This document shows positions 11,001-23,242 of a DNA stretch of 64,000 nt, one piece after another; position 1 is the stretch's first letter, and every line of letters starts with the position of its first letter. The notes under the pieces are model-generated. The model saw only the letters and a list, made by a program, of their open reading frames with translations, was not told the origin of the DNA and made no database searches. The translations under genes were made by a program, and so were the position numbers. The stretch comes from Cyclospora cayetanensis. Lineage: Eukaryota > Apicomplexa > Conoidasida > Eucoccidiorida > Eimeriidae. The stretch lies in assembly GCF_002999335.1 (NCBI RefSeq), contig NW_020312159.1:124001-188000 (forward strand), in the 5' to 3' direction.

Positions 11001-12683
11001 ACAAGTAGATCCCTAAGCGCTTTCTCGTCTTATGAATCATGTTGTTCTATCAACTGTCAAGCTGCGTTCACATCAGCATTCGGGCCGAAACCCACCACCC
11101 GAACAGAAGTTAAGCCACGGTTTACTTCCATTGACAAGGGTTGTTTTCTCAGACAATTGCCAAAGAAAATCAAGTTATTGAATTGCCAAATCACGTGATC
11201 AAAACCAGACAACTGTGGCAAGGAAACCTGATATCCGACTGCTTTCCCAGCCAGAGATTCAGCAAGGAACAGCTGCATCGAGCTATGCGGTGCTACCATC
11301 TGTAGCTCCCACCTAAAGTCTCTTCAGAGAGACACTTAAATTCAGATTCAGTGCAACTTGATAGAAAAATGTGTTTAGCGACCAACGCTTCCTCATTGGC
11401 CCCCCTCCTCCCCTCACCCTTCAAGGTTCCTGACATGAGCTCAGAGGGACAGCTAGAGTGTGCGTAGTTGGACCCTTTAAGTGCTCCGAGCATTCGTAGC
11501 TAGTCGCACATAACACAAAACGCACATGCACACAGCATTGCATCTCCTTCCGTTGAGCCACCAGTATTCTGCAATGAATAAGGTATACCAAGACCAACCA
11601 AATGTTCAGTTCTCTACTATTCCTTAGAAAAAAAACTAGTGTAGTGGAAAGTGTTCAAGTGTATCTTAGCCCGCGACAGCTACTCTGTGGATAACAGACA
11701 CATCATGACAAGCGGCTCACGGCCCCTCGTAGGGGGGCTATCACTGCGCATCTTGGAAAGAGAAGGCACAATAGTTCCACGAAGTACAGGGAATTGCTTA
11801 TTAGCTGAAGAAAGGCATTTTGGGGGGTCAGGCAATTGACGCCTTTTAGGCTCACTCAAAGGCCCTCCAGAAAATGCCATTCCTGTCACCGCCAAGACCA
11901 CCTTTCAGCGTTTCCCGGATCAACCGTTATAAAGGCCCATCAAGGGCCCATCTGAGCCACCAAAGAAGCCTCACATGCGCCTCCAAGAGGGGTCCCTACA
12001 AGGAATAGCCGCAAAGCCCAAGAGGCACTTGCCTGACATATCTATGTCACACTGCTCTTCATCCCCAGTCTCGACAGCAATCCACTCAGAAATCACTTGA
12101 TGATTGTGAATTGCGCAAGATTTCGAGTCAACTTTCATTTTCCCTTGGTTCATGATGAATTGCGCCTGCGTGGAGTGCTTCCGGTCGGGGCTGCGGGGCT
12201 TCCTGCTGGACCACAACGGACTCGATCTTCTGCAGCAAGAGAGGTGAAAGGCGCCTTCAACGCCTCTGTTTCCATGTGACCTCTGTGTGAGTTTGCTGTT
12301 CCGCTGACGTTCAGAAGCTTGCGGACGCGACATTCGGAAGCGGAAAGGAGCCTGCGGGGCGAGGGGAGGTGCCTTCGTTGTGCTGAATATTCTCTGCCAG
12401 CCCTGTACAGATCTCTTTCGGCTAGCCACGTGAGGCAAAGGGCGGAAGCTCTCCGGCTTCCTCCTCGCGAGATTCTTCGTGCTTTTGGCGCAGAAACCTT
12501 CGTTGCGCTGGTCGTGGGCAGAGCAAGCGTGTATTGTCAGTCGGTCTGGGCATCCTGTGGCTCCATATATATATGTTTGTATGCCGACCGCCTGCTATCA
12601 GGGTGATATAGGGTCTAGTTCATCCGTTTTCTCCCCTTTTCTCTTCTTGGCTGCCTGCTTCTTCCCGCTGTGTCGGCCTGAGG
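8032..12683. other. Gene-poor, repeat-poor stretch
   Basis: No open frame longer than about 155 codons, no recognisable protein motif and almost no CAG/CTG repeats, unlike both flanks. I looked for transposon-like coding regions, tRNA boxes and tandem repeats and saw none. The last few hundred bases (about 12100-12683) probably carry the promoter and 5' UTR of NMD3; a short TATATATATG run is at 12565-12577. Confidence 0.5.
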
Positions 12684-15600
12684 ATGGCGGGGGCAGCTCC
12701 TGGTGTAGCTGCAGCCGCAGCCTTGAGTGATGCCACTGCAACAGCGTCTGAGCCTCTCAGCCGTCCTCTAACCGCAGCTTATGTCCTGTGCTGCATCTGC
12801 GGGGCTGTAACGCCCCCGCATCCGAAAAACAAGTGCCTGTCTTGCCTCCAGGAAGAGATAGACATCAGCACTTACGTATGCAGGAACTTTGTCGTGGATC
12901 ACTGCAGACAGTGCGACAGATACAAAGATGCGCAGGGGAAGTGGCTACCGTGCCAGCCGGAGTCGAGGTCCGTACGCAACAAGCAAGCCCCTGCCGCATA
13001 CGGGGAGGCTGCTGAAAGACCACGGAGGGAGTGGGCTGAGGGGTTACATCCACATGTTTGTGATAAACACCCTCCTTCCGTGGATGTGCGTATCATGACC
13101 TGTTGATGGGGCTGTCTACGTCTCCGCGTTTCCACATGCATCTGCCTTTCTTCCTCCCATTTTCTCGTGTCTGCCTCCACTTGCGTATCCATGCATATGA
13201 TTCGCATCCCTCAATTCATGCCTACCTACCCACCACTCAACAACCCTGCTCTTGAATCCTCTTACGCGTCAGCCAATAGGGCCATTTTCTGTACGTCGTG
13301 CTGTAGCAGGACTATCGGGGTGTAGCGCTGACAGCGTTTCTTTCGTCTCTCTCTCTGTGAATGCTCGCAGGGAGCTGTTGGCACTCTGCCTGAAGAAGAT
13401 TCGGGGCTTGAAATCGCTCTCCCGCATTATTGACTGTCGTTGGCTTTTTACTGAGGTCCACAGCAACAAGCTGCTCATTCGCATCACTGCCAGGGCTGAA
13501 GTCTTAGACGGGAGTGCCCAGGTTGAGCAGTCTTTCAATGTGCAGGGGATTCTACACAATATGCAATGCGATGACTGCAAGAAGGTGCGGCAGTACAAAA
13601 CACACAGACAAACATACACGAATTCACTTAGAGGAACATACTTGGGGGGGGCGAGAGGGCTGACTCTACCACCATCAGACTGCAGATGCACGGCAGTCGT
13701 TTCAGAGAGAGAGCCATAGAGATCTCTTTCTGTCTTTACCACTCCTTAATTCTGTTCCTTTTTTAAAAATTTTACGCCTTCCACTCGTGATCCGTCTTGT
13801 GTAGAGACCTGAACTGCTTACATGCCTCAAATGTACGATGCACATCATGTGCAATCACTGAAGGCGTGCCACGTGGAATGCCTCTATACATATTACTCAA
13901 GACTACGTATATATATATATATATATGTGTATGTAGTATGGATATATATTCTCTATTGGATTCTTTTGCAGTACGTCTAGGTAGGAGGCATGTGCGTATG
14001 TATTTCTTGCTATGTAGGTGGATGGATGTATATGGGAATGCATGGTACATATTACATATATGGATATATATTTGCATTCTGTGGTCTACCCTTGTCCATG
14101 TGTATGTCTTTTTTTAGTGCATATTTATGCGTGTAGTATGGTGTAGCGTGCGTGTTGTGCATCCGGTGCGATGCTTGCCTCTTTTTTTGTAGGCTTTCAC
14201 GCCTCACGCAGGTTGGGGAGCTCGCGTGCAGGTACGCCAGCGCTGCGAGCACAAGAGGACTTTTTTGCTTTTAGAGCAGCTGGTGCTGCAGCAGCCGATG
14301 CTGCTGCAGAAATTGCTGAGAGCAGTACGGAGGCGGGATGGGTTGGACTTCCACTTCCCTAACAAACAAGCAGCGGCTTCCTTTGTTGCCTTTTGTAGCA
14401 GCAGGTTCCCCTGCAGCAGCCGCAGCAGCAAGCAGCTCATATCGCATGACTGTAACAGCAACACGTATAACTACAAGCACACGACCTTTGTAGAGCTAGC
14501 CCCTATTTGCAAGGACGATTTGGTATTTATCCCGGCAAAGAAGGCAAAGGATAACTTTGGGGGGTTCCCCTCGCTCTCCCTGTGCAACAGGATCGCGTCG
14601 ACTATTCACCTGGTCGATCCTTTCTCTGCCAGGCACCTCGAAATGAGCTCGATGGTGTATTTTAGGGATTCGTTTCCTCCGCTTTGTACGCGCAAACACC
14701 TGTCCTACTTTCTGATACTCTCTGTCACGCCAGTCCAGCAGCAACACCATCACCAAGGCAGCGGCAAGAAGCGCCACCAGCAAAAACAGCAGCAAGCTGC
14801 AACTGCTGCTGCTGCAAGTGACGACATGGCTGTGGATTCCATGACGGCTCCAGCGAATGCTGCTGCGGCTCCGGTCACTCGTGGCGGAAACAGCAACAGC
14901 AGCAACAGCAACAACAGCAGCAACAACAGCAGCAACAACAGCAGCGGGGTGCTGCTCGCAGAAGCGGAGATCATGCGCTGCACGGCCAGTGGGGTCCCGG
15001 AGGGAGAATTGCTAGTCACGATGACGCACCTTGGCCATCTGCTGCAAGCGGGGGATTTTGCTGCCGGCTTTGACTTGCATCGCATAAATCTCTCCGGCTT
15101 CGCGGATTCGTGCGTCGAGCACAATCTTCACTGGCCACAGGCAAACAGTGGCAACACCAGTGGTAGGGGAGGGCCCCAGCAGGAGGTGGGCCTTGCCACT
15201 GCCCCGTGGCCGGTGATGCTCGTGAAGAAGCATTTTCCGAATAGGAAGTCGAACCGCAGGAGGGAGTGGGTGTTGCGCACCTTGCAGAAGCATGAAGACG
15301 ACGGAACGGCTATGGAGGAAGAATCGGAGGGAACGGGGAGGCTTCCCCCGCGGAGACCAGCTGGCGACAGTAGGAAACGCCGTGGTGGCGCGGGTCGTGG
15401 GGGAGCAGCTGCCGCAGCGGAGGATGAAGACATGGAAGAGTTCAAGCGAGACTTGGAAGAAGATGCAGAGCTGCGCAAACAAGTGGCTTTGTACAGAGAC
15501 CCCCGCAGAGCCACCAAACCGGCCGCCGCAGGGGCAGCGAAAATACGCATCAGCGGCGAGAAAAAGCAGAAGCAAAAGCAGCAAGGGCAGAAGAGACGGG

Positions 15601-15869
15601 AGGCCAATAAGGCGAGACGACTGGCGGAAGCACAGCAGAAGGCGCAACGCAATAAAGAGCAAGCAGAGGGCAGCGACAGCAGTTGCCACTCAGAGACCGA
15701 TGACGACCAGGAGGACGAGGCAGATGCAGGACCAGTAGTGGACCTTAGTGAACTGCTAGAGGGCCTCACCCTTGAGGATCTTCAGCCCGTGCAACTCGGA
15801 CAAGGAGATCAGGGAGAAGGGGTCTACGAGGAGGGGCCCCACAGTAGTGACGAGGAGGACGCCTTGTAA
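12684..15869 (+). CDS. NMD3: 60S ribosomal export protein NMD3, 3 exons
   Basis: NMD3 is the adaptor that binds the nascent 60S subunit and recruits the CRM1 exportin through a C-terminal nuclear export signal. Exons: 12684-12967, 13371-13584, 14232-15869, all in phase, giving about 711 aa. The N-terminal Cys pairs of the zinc region are visible (CCICG near residues 36-40, CLSC, HCRQC), then the family block ESRELLALCLKKI, spanning the first splice junction, LFTEVHSNK, MQCDDCKK, HKRTFLLLEQLVL, GLDFHF, LISHD, PICKDDLVFIP and HLVDPFS. The C-terminal third is low complexity: Gln, Asn/Ser, Lys/Arg and acidic blocks (EDEDMEEFKRDLEED, DDDQEDEAD). That makes it longer than the usual ~500-aa NMD3. 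The second intron contains a (TA)n run. Leu-rich stretches such as LSELLEGLTLEDLQ near the C-terminus could be the export signal (inference). Confidence 0.93.
13908..13926. repeat. (TA)n microsatellite in NMD3 intron 2
   Basis: Nine or so TA units followed by a TATG-rich tract. It lies inside the 647-nt intron between NMD3 exons 2 and 3 (13585-14231). Confidence 0.9.
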
Positions 15870-17351
15870 ACGTGAGTCAGTGGGCAGGCTCGGCAGGTTC
15901 TCTGCCCGCGAATTCACTTCTCTGTCAATATTTCGCGTATCGAGCGAGCTAAAGCTAAGGCTAGCGGGGGCACTTCCTGGAGAGATCCCGAGCCTAGGTG
16001 GCTGGCTAGCTGCACATTGGGGATCGAGTGCACATGGCCGTAGTGAAGGTCATCCAGTAACTGCTTCTTAGCAAGAATCGGCTGCTTCGCGGGCTAAAAG
16101 GCACGAGGGGGGCAGCAAGCACGAGCAAATTAAGAGAAAGAGGCTTTGGAGGGGTGCGTCACTGAAGTAGCAGGAAACTCTTGAGGTTAAGCTAATAGGA
16201 AGGAGTTTAGGCAGCAGTAGGTTGCGTCGCAGAGAGAGCACGGCACGCTACTGCAGCTGTTTCTAGAGGGCCCCACAAGCGTGCCAATGTCACAGATGAT
16301 GGAACGCATCGTAGCAGCTGCTCTAGCAGATCCTGGGGGAGCGGCGGAGCTGGCTGCTCTGAGAGAAGCGAACAAATTCAAGCATATTCAAAACCTGCCC
16401 CCACGAGGGCTGGAGAGGGCTGAGGCGGGCGTAGATGTCAAGTGGCGCTCCCTCGGCCAGTTCAGCTCAACGGGAACGACCTGGCATGGGCGTAGTACAC
16501 CGATAGCGGAGAGAGAGCGTGACATGCTGTATGCAGCGGTGAGGAGAGGAGGCTCAAGAATCAGAGTGAACTGGCCCGAGTTAGGCGAGCACAGGGGCGC
16601 GCGAAAAGGAGCGAAACAAGCTTCCCCTCGTTGGTCGTTGCTTAGAAGGCAAGGACTCACTGAGTGCCGCTGATTCTTGAGGAGTAGCCAACCAAGCCGT
16701 GGGGGGTACCTGCTGTACTTCCGCCGTTCTCCCTAGAGAAGCAAAAGAGGGTTATCAGAGGCTCATGACCCTTGGCGCCGCTACACTTCCGGCTGCCCTC
16801 TTGCAAAATATCAATTTTTCAGTAGAGCAGAGAGCTAGCTAACACTCTTTCCTTTCCTGCACCAGCTTCCCGTCGCATACATGATGGCCTCAAGGGGGCC
16901 AAGGCCCCCCGCTGAGGTGACCCCAGCCCGACCACCCAGGGCACGAGTCCCTTGAGGATGTAGCACTAAAGGCTTACAAGAAACGAACAAGACAAAGACT
17001 AACGCCTCCTTCTTTCTTAAGAGGCGTCTTTTTCTGCGGCAGGAATACCGAGGCACCCTGCCGACGCCTGCGTCGAGGAGCCCGTGTGTACAGACAGAGG
17101 GCCCCCCCGTACACTGTAAGCGCATTTTCGGGTGCTTATTTCCTTGTCGTGCCATCCCAGCCACGTCCAAAGACACTGCGGGAGAAGCCTTTTTGTTGAG
17201 GTGGCTGGCTCGAAGCCGACGCAGAGCATGGCTTCCCATTACCATGGAGGCCCAGTAGTTCATGGACATAGCCTGAAGGACCCCTACCCCGACGCCATCC
17301 TAGCAGTAACAGAAGCAACTCCAGCATCTGCAGCAAGCCAAGCCTACCTCG
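15870..17351. other. Intergenic region between NMD3 and ValRS
   Basis: Contains the NMD3 3' end and the upstream region of the ValRS gene. One + strand frame of 130 codons (16281-16673, starting MPMSQMMERIVAAALADPGG) has an ordinary composition at its N-terminus but becomes Arg/Gly-rich. No splice partner or family was recognised, so I do not call it a gene. Confidence 0.5.
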
Positions 17352-20300
17352 ATGAGCCCTTGCTGCGTTAGGGATCGTAACGTCTCCTTGCTTCTGGTGT
17401 ACATACTGCTGCTCCTCAGCGGGAGAAGAGCTACCGCCTCTGCAACCGCTGTGGCCCCACGTTTTTGCTGCCTTGCTCCTCCGGCAGTATGGATCTCTCT
17501 TCGTCCCTGGGGGCCCCTAAGGGGCCCTCAAGGCGTCGCTACACCACCAGCGGGGTGGGGGAACGCCGGATGGGACCTACCACGGCAGCACTCCCTACAG
17601 AGGGCCCTATTTTCCCCAGCATCGCTGGGGAACCTTTTATCAAAAGGAAGGCTTTGCTCTCGAGGGCTACATGCTGCCCTTCATGATGGCTGTAGCACCA
17701 ACAGCGCTTCTAGCCACGGGACGTTTGTAGCTGCGGCAGCACGCGAGGCGCTGCAACTCTGCCACATATTTCCATTTAACCACTTGGAATCGACGCTGCT
17801 CCAGTGGTGGGAGGCTCAGGGCCTGTTCGACCCCATCGCGCCACCTCAAAACATGTCAGCAACTGCACCAGCACCTGCAGCAGGCCACGGGAGTTCTTTT
17901 TGCATGGCTCCCCCAAATTTGACAGGGACCCTTCATGCGGGGCACATTCTGAGCTGCACGCTACAAGATGCCCTTTTTCGATTTGAGAGGCAGAAATCCA
18001 TTTCAAGCCTCCGCACGACTCCACAAACACCCCAGCAGCATAAGCAGCAGCGGGACTGCAGGCCCTACTGGGTGCCTGGGGTAGATCATGCGGGCATAGG
18101 CCTCCAGATGCTTTTAGAAAGGCACTTCAACAAGCGACAGTTGAGGGGGCTGCCTGTCTCGCAGTGCTGCACCAGCTGCCTCCGCCGAATTGTTAGCAGC
18201 GCCATCCTTGATGGACAAGGCCTCCAGCCGCTGCAGAAGAAGCAGCAGCAGGAGGAGCAGCAGGAACGGGGTTCTGGAGGGTCAGACGGCAGCCGACGAT
18301 GCGACGACAGTGCCGGGCGTATCTCTGGTTGCTGCTGCAGCAAGAGCGAGTGTGAGAGGCAGCTGCTGCTGTTGCACCGGTGGGTGCGATTCTGTAAAGG
18401 GGCCATTCAGCGGCAGCAGCGCCTTATGGGAGCGGGTTGCTGGTGGAAGGCTTCCTGCAGCACTCTGGATGCACATGCAGTGTCTCAGACGCGAAGCGCC
18501 TTTATTCTGCTGCATGACATGGGTCTTATAAGGCGACAGCCGATTCCCCTGCAGGTTGCCAAGCGAAGAAGGGGAGACGGGGGCTCCCCGATCGTCATCC
18601 CCAACGACCTGATTGAGCTCAAAGACACTTTATCTGAAGCGCCGCAGCACGAGCAGCAAGGGACTGCTGGCGGGGTAGAGACACAGGGGGACGAGGAGGA
18701 AGCGCTTGTGGCCTCGCTGTTGCGGAGTGGGAAGTGGGCTGGAGGCCTCTTTGTGGAGATGCCACTCGTGTCTTGCCAATCCGCAGCAAACCCGTCGAAT
18801 AGAGACAGCAAGAACATCATTTCTAAGGGTGAAAAGAGCGTTGAGGGCCTGCTTGTGCCTGTTGGATCAGTGCGTGAGCTGATGCAGATCACGGCTCTTG
18901 TGGTTGATGACGCCGAGACATTCAGAACAGTACACTCCCGCAAGGCCCTCGTGCCGCTTGTGAAGCGCACAGTGCCTGTTCTGCTGCAGGAGCGGGGTGA
19001 CTGGAGGCATCCCCACGCTGCAGCAGCCAGTAAGATCCTGGCTCGGCGTGCTTGCAGCGGGGATAGAAGCACCAGCGGCGACATGTGCGGCAACACGAAG
19101 GGCAGCAGCGCTGCTGACGGCTCTGGCAACAGCAAGACGAAGAAGCGCTTGAAGCCTGCATTCGCTGCTTTCCAGTGGATCGAGACTCCAGGCGACCCGC
19201 AACTGCCTCCTTGTGTAACAGCCGCCATCGATGGCGCTTCGTCTCGAAAGGACGCGGCACTGCAACAGGGATGCTTGCAGCCAGAAGCGGACCAGCAGCT
19301 AGAGCAGAAACAGCAGGAGGACGACGCGCGGGAGAAGGCGCTGCTGACAGTTCTCCTGCTTGCAGAGAAACACCCCGTACACCTTAGTAAGCAGCAACCC
19401 GGGCATCTTGTCGCCTCTCTGACCAAGCAACAGACGGAGACTCGAGCAAAGGAGCAGTGGATCCTTGCAGCAGACCGTCTTGCCCCCGATGTCGTGAAGC
19501 TCCTCAATCCTCAATACGCCCAGAAGCAGCAGCAGCAAGAGCAGCAGCAGGAGCAGCAGCAGCAGCAGAAGGGCCGACCAGGAGTATGCGTAGCTGCGGG
19601 CGTTGCGAGTAATTCCTCCCCTCAGGACTCGCCTGTTAGGAGCCATGGAATGTCTGCCAGCAGCACCAGCGGTGCATTTGTCAAGCTTACGGGGATGGAA
19701 GTAGTGCCTCCGCGGTATGGCTCCGAACTTCTGGAGCAGCTACAGGCTGGACGTTCCTGGTGCATTAGCAGGCAAGGCTGGTGGGGGATTCCAGTCCCTG
19801 CGTACCTCGTCCGGTTCAAGCAGCAGCGGCAACAGCCCCACAAGCAGCAGCAACTGCAGCAGCAGCTGCAGCAAGTGCAGCAGGAAGTGCCGCTTTGTGC
19901 GCGTATCCGCGCGGCAGCACAGGTTCTCCAGCAGAGCCAAGTCATGAAGCTACCTAAGTCTCCGAGGGGCAACATTTCTGATGCGTCTGGAGAACGCGAG
20001 AGCCACAGTCTTGAGAGGGAACTTGTGCTGCAGGCCTTTCAACGCAGGATTGGGGGAAATCTGCAGGCCGAGAGGCAGGAGCAACACGAACCTCTGGAGC
20101 GGACGGTCCCTGAAATGCCACGGCAGCATTCAGGTGGTTCTTGTCGCCCTCCTCGCGTTGACGCCCCCTCGCCTTCGTGCAGCTGCCGTTCCCCAGCAGC
20201 TGGAACTGACCCTCATGCAGAGGGACTAACCTTTACAGTGGCGGCTCTTGACGAGGAGTCTGCCAGACGAAAAGCTGTGGACCTAATCCAGAAGCAGCAG

Positions 20301-23242
20301 CAGGCCTGCCACCAGCGTCACCCCCTCCGTCCACCAGAGCTTAAGCTGCAAGCTGATACAGATGTGCTGGACACATGGTTTTCTTCAGCTCTGTGGCCTC
20401 TTACCTCCTTTGCGCATGCCGAGGAGCTGCTGCAGCCCCCTCTGTCAGAGACAGCCCAGCAGCTCCTTTACCGTCAGGCGCCCTCGCTCTCAGGCCGCTC
20501 GCCTCAGCAGCAGCAAGTGCAAGAACAGCAACCGCCAACAGATGAACCAGAGTCACATGGTGAGGGCATGCAGAGCGACTCGCCGCCAAGACAAGTGGTG
20601 CCCCCGCAGGAGCAGCAGCCAGCGGAGGCCCTCCGTCCTCCTTCCCAGAAGCGTCAACAACGACAGCACGAAGAGACACAAGGCGAAGGGTTGCTATCCT
20701 GTTTCCCTGCACCCCGAATGTATCCGTATACGTGCCTGGTTACAGGGCACGACATCCTCCCATTTTGGGTGGCTAGACAGCTGCTGCTCTGTGTGGCTTT
20801 GTGTGGCGCCTTGCCGTTCTCGCGGATCCTGATCCACCCCTTGCTAACGGATGCCGGGGGTCGCAAGCTCAGCAAATCAAGAGGAAATGCGCCCAAGGGG
20901 CAACTGGATCAGTGGCTGAAAAAGTATGGGGCAGATGCAGTAAGGTAAGCGGTGGAACGCCCTTTCGCGCGTGTGTTGTTGCCAACACAACTCCATCGGA
21001 GAGACGAGCGAGCAGGCAGCGAGACTGCGACAGGGGTTCGAGCAAAACACCTGGCTTTGGGAGATCCAAGGCTGGACTTCTGTAATCACTTTGACCTCTT
21101 TGCAGGCTTTCACTGCTCGCGTGCTGCGGGGCGAGCCGCATGGCCTTTATCGAAGAGCGGAAAGTGCAGCGATCAGCACGAGGCCTCATTAAGCTGTGGA
21201 ACGGCGCCAGGTGATGTGGTTGATGTTGCTACTGTTGCTACATTGATCACTAAGTCTGTGCACTATTATTTTGATCGTGTGCCGACCATTTGTTACTGCC
21301 ACCCCTTCCGCAATTTCATCTTTTGATGCGACTGCTCCTTGATATGCCGCAACATGGGTGGGCCGCTGCTCTGCGCATTGGCACTACACGTAACCGGGCA
21401 ACAAGCTGCGTCTTCATGCGCTTCAGGCTCTTGTTGCATATGCGCGAGAAGCTGCATCGCTGCAGCCGTTGCACCGCAACAGCCAGCAGCGTAAATCTTT
21501 GTGCTCCATCGTCTGAGTTCTTATCTGTTGCTCAGCGCTGCGCCCTAAGGTGAGCCTCTAGGTCCAGTCGTTGAGTCTGCTGCGGCCCCTAGAAGCGGTC
21601 GAGGTTGTCTGCTGAATAGCGGCAAAATGGCCCCTAATTCGGCGCGTTTTGCTACCGGCCGTTGGGATTATTTGCCGCCGATGCGCGCGCGTCGTGTGGC
21701 TTCTGCTGTCTCGTGTGCATTCCTCAGTAGCTGCAGTCGGATGTGTGAGGAAGTGTACATGCACCTCGAGGGCTGCAACGTCGCTGCCGCTGCTGCACGT
21801 CTTTGGGAGTTTTGGGAGTCCGAACTCGCAGAGGGAATTCTCCCCGCAGCACAGGTCGAAACCGAACTGGCGGATCAGATCTGCAAACGCCGTCATCTTC
21901 ACCCCCGGAACAAGAGGCAGCACCAAGAGCGGCACCCTGATGACAGCACTACCCTGCAAGGGCGACTATGGCCTCATATCCTTGGATGGATCTTTAGGGA
22001 TATGCTGCGAGCTCTTCATCCGTTTGCGCCCTTCATTTCCGAGGCGCTTTCGCTAGCCCTTTTCTGTGATTTTTTTCCCTCCGGGACGGCGCGTTGGAAC
22101 GAGAGAAGCCTCGCCAGGGGGCAGCACGATGGCACCAGCAGCAACCACCAGGCAGATCCATGGGGTGCACGGCCGTTGCTCTGTAGCTCCTGGCCCTCCT
22201 CAACAGAGGGTATATCACTGACTCGAACACCATGCAAAGCCACTGTGTTCCCTCCCACATGGGAAACCTTCTCTCTGCCTCACCGTGTTGCCTATAGTGC
22301 TGTGTACTGTTACTTTTTTCGAGGGGCGCCTTGGTGCTGGTAGTGGTGGACCCCACAGTCGTGTCTCCTTGCGTTGTTCTCCTCACAGACTGCAAGGATG
22401 CCAACGCAGAGGCCGCCTTCTCCGTTATCAAAGCTGCAGTCTCCTGCATTAGACGGGCGCTACAGGAGGGCTCTAACAAGTCGGTGCAGCAGCCCTCCCG
22501 GCAGGAGCGTGACAGCGAAGCAGGCTCTACTGCCGCTGCTGCAGCGTCCACCACACCCAACAGCGAGGCTGAAGAGGCACTCCGCGGGTGCTCCCTCTCA
22601 CTGCACTGCAGTGATGAAACTATTTCGCACTCGTTAGAGGCGTCCATTCCTCTGATGGCTGGCCTCTGCGGCATTCCGCCAGAATGCTTGACCGTGGAAT
22701 TGTCGAATCGGAAGGAGCAGAAGCCTTCCTTTCTCTCACGCGTTCTATTGCTGCCGGAGATCGGAGGCAGCAAATGCCGCGCAGTAACCCTGGGCGTCTC
22801 CCTCTCCTTCAGAGGCAGGGCCGCTTCCTTTGGCGGAAGCACCTCCGAGGCTCCCGTAGCGCATCCCATCAGGCACCGGCTGTCGCTACAACGGAAGCTG
22901 GAGGACCTCCAGCGCAGGATGCAAGGCCCTCAGTAGGCAAAGACTACCCTCACGCACGTGCTCTAAAACCTATGCGCTCCAGAAGCTCTCTGGAGAGATC
23001 CTGGCCCCCCTCGCTCTCACGCAGAGTACAACTGAGGGTGAATGTATAGATGGATATTAGACTGTAAAGGCGCATCCATAGAATGGGTATAGACAGAGAA
23101 GGAGGGACTGCTTTGGTCCTTTTGTGTGTGCCACCGCCGCAGCTTTGACACACGAGCCCCTCAGGCTATTAAGGAGAAACTAAGGGCCAGGCTGGAGGAG
23201 CTGCAGCAGGCACTGGGGACGATGCGGCCCTCGAGGACTTGA
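17352..23242 (+). CDS. VARS: Valyl-tRNA synthetase, probably organellar, with large repeat insertions, 6 exons
   Basis: Charges tRNA-Val with valine. Exons: 17352-20944, 21106-21210, 21427-21549, 21728-22209, 22389-22932, 23143-23242, all in phase, about 1648 aa against roughly 900-1000 for typical ValRS. Class I signatures: NLTGTLHAGH (HIGH site, about residues 189-198), VPGVDHAGIGLQ, WCISRQGWWGIP, TDVLDTWFSSALWP, LVTGHDILPFWVARQ and KLSKS (about 1172-1176). Later come LIKLWNGAR, LHPFAPFISEAL in the anticodon-binding domain, and a C-terminal coiled coil ending EKLRARLEELQQALG. The N-terminus has a hydrophobic segment (VSLLLVYILLLLSG) and then an Arg/Ser/Ala-rich stretch, as in apicoplast bipartite leaders (inference). 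Gln/Ala/Ser-rich blocks encoded by CAG repeats separate the conserved blocks. I see no TTRPE or GTG...TPAHD editing motifs. The acceptor of exon 4 (21728) is the least sure. Confidence 0.9.

Noticed and set aside
8032..12683. Possible transposon in the gene-poor stretch
   Set aside because: No reverse transcriptase, integrase or transposase motif and no terminal repeats could be seen.
15012..15769. Two overlapping minus frames above 210 codons, Leu/Ser/Cys-rich
   Set aside because: Antisense of the low-complexity C-terminal part of NMD3; no independent motif.
18485..19507. 340-codon minus-strand frame
   Set aside because: It is the antisense shadow of ValRS exon 1, whose + strand frame carries all the synthetase motifs.
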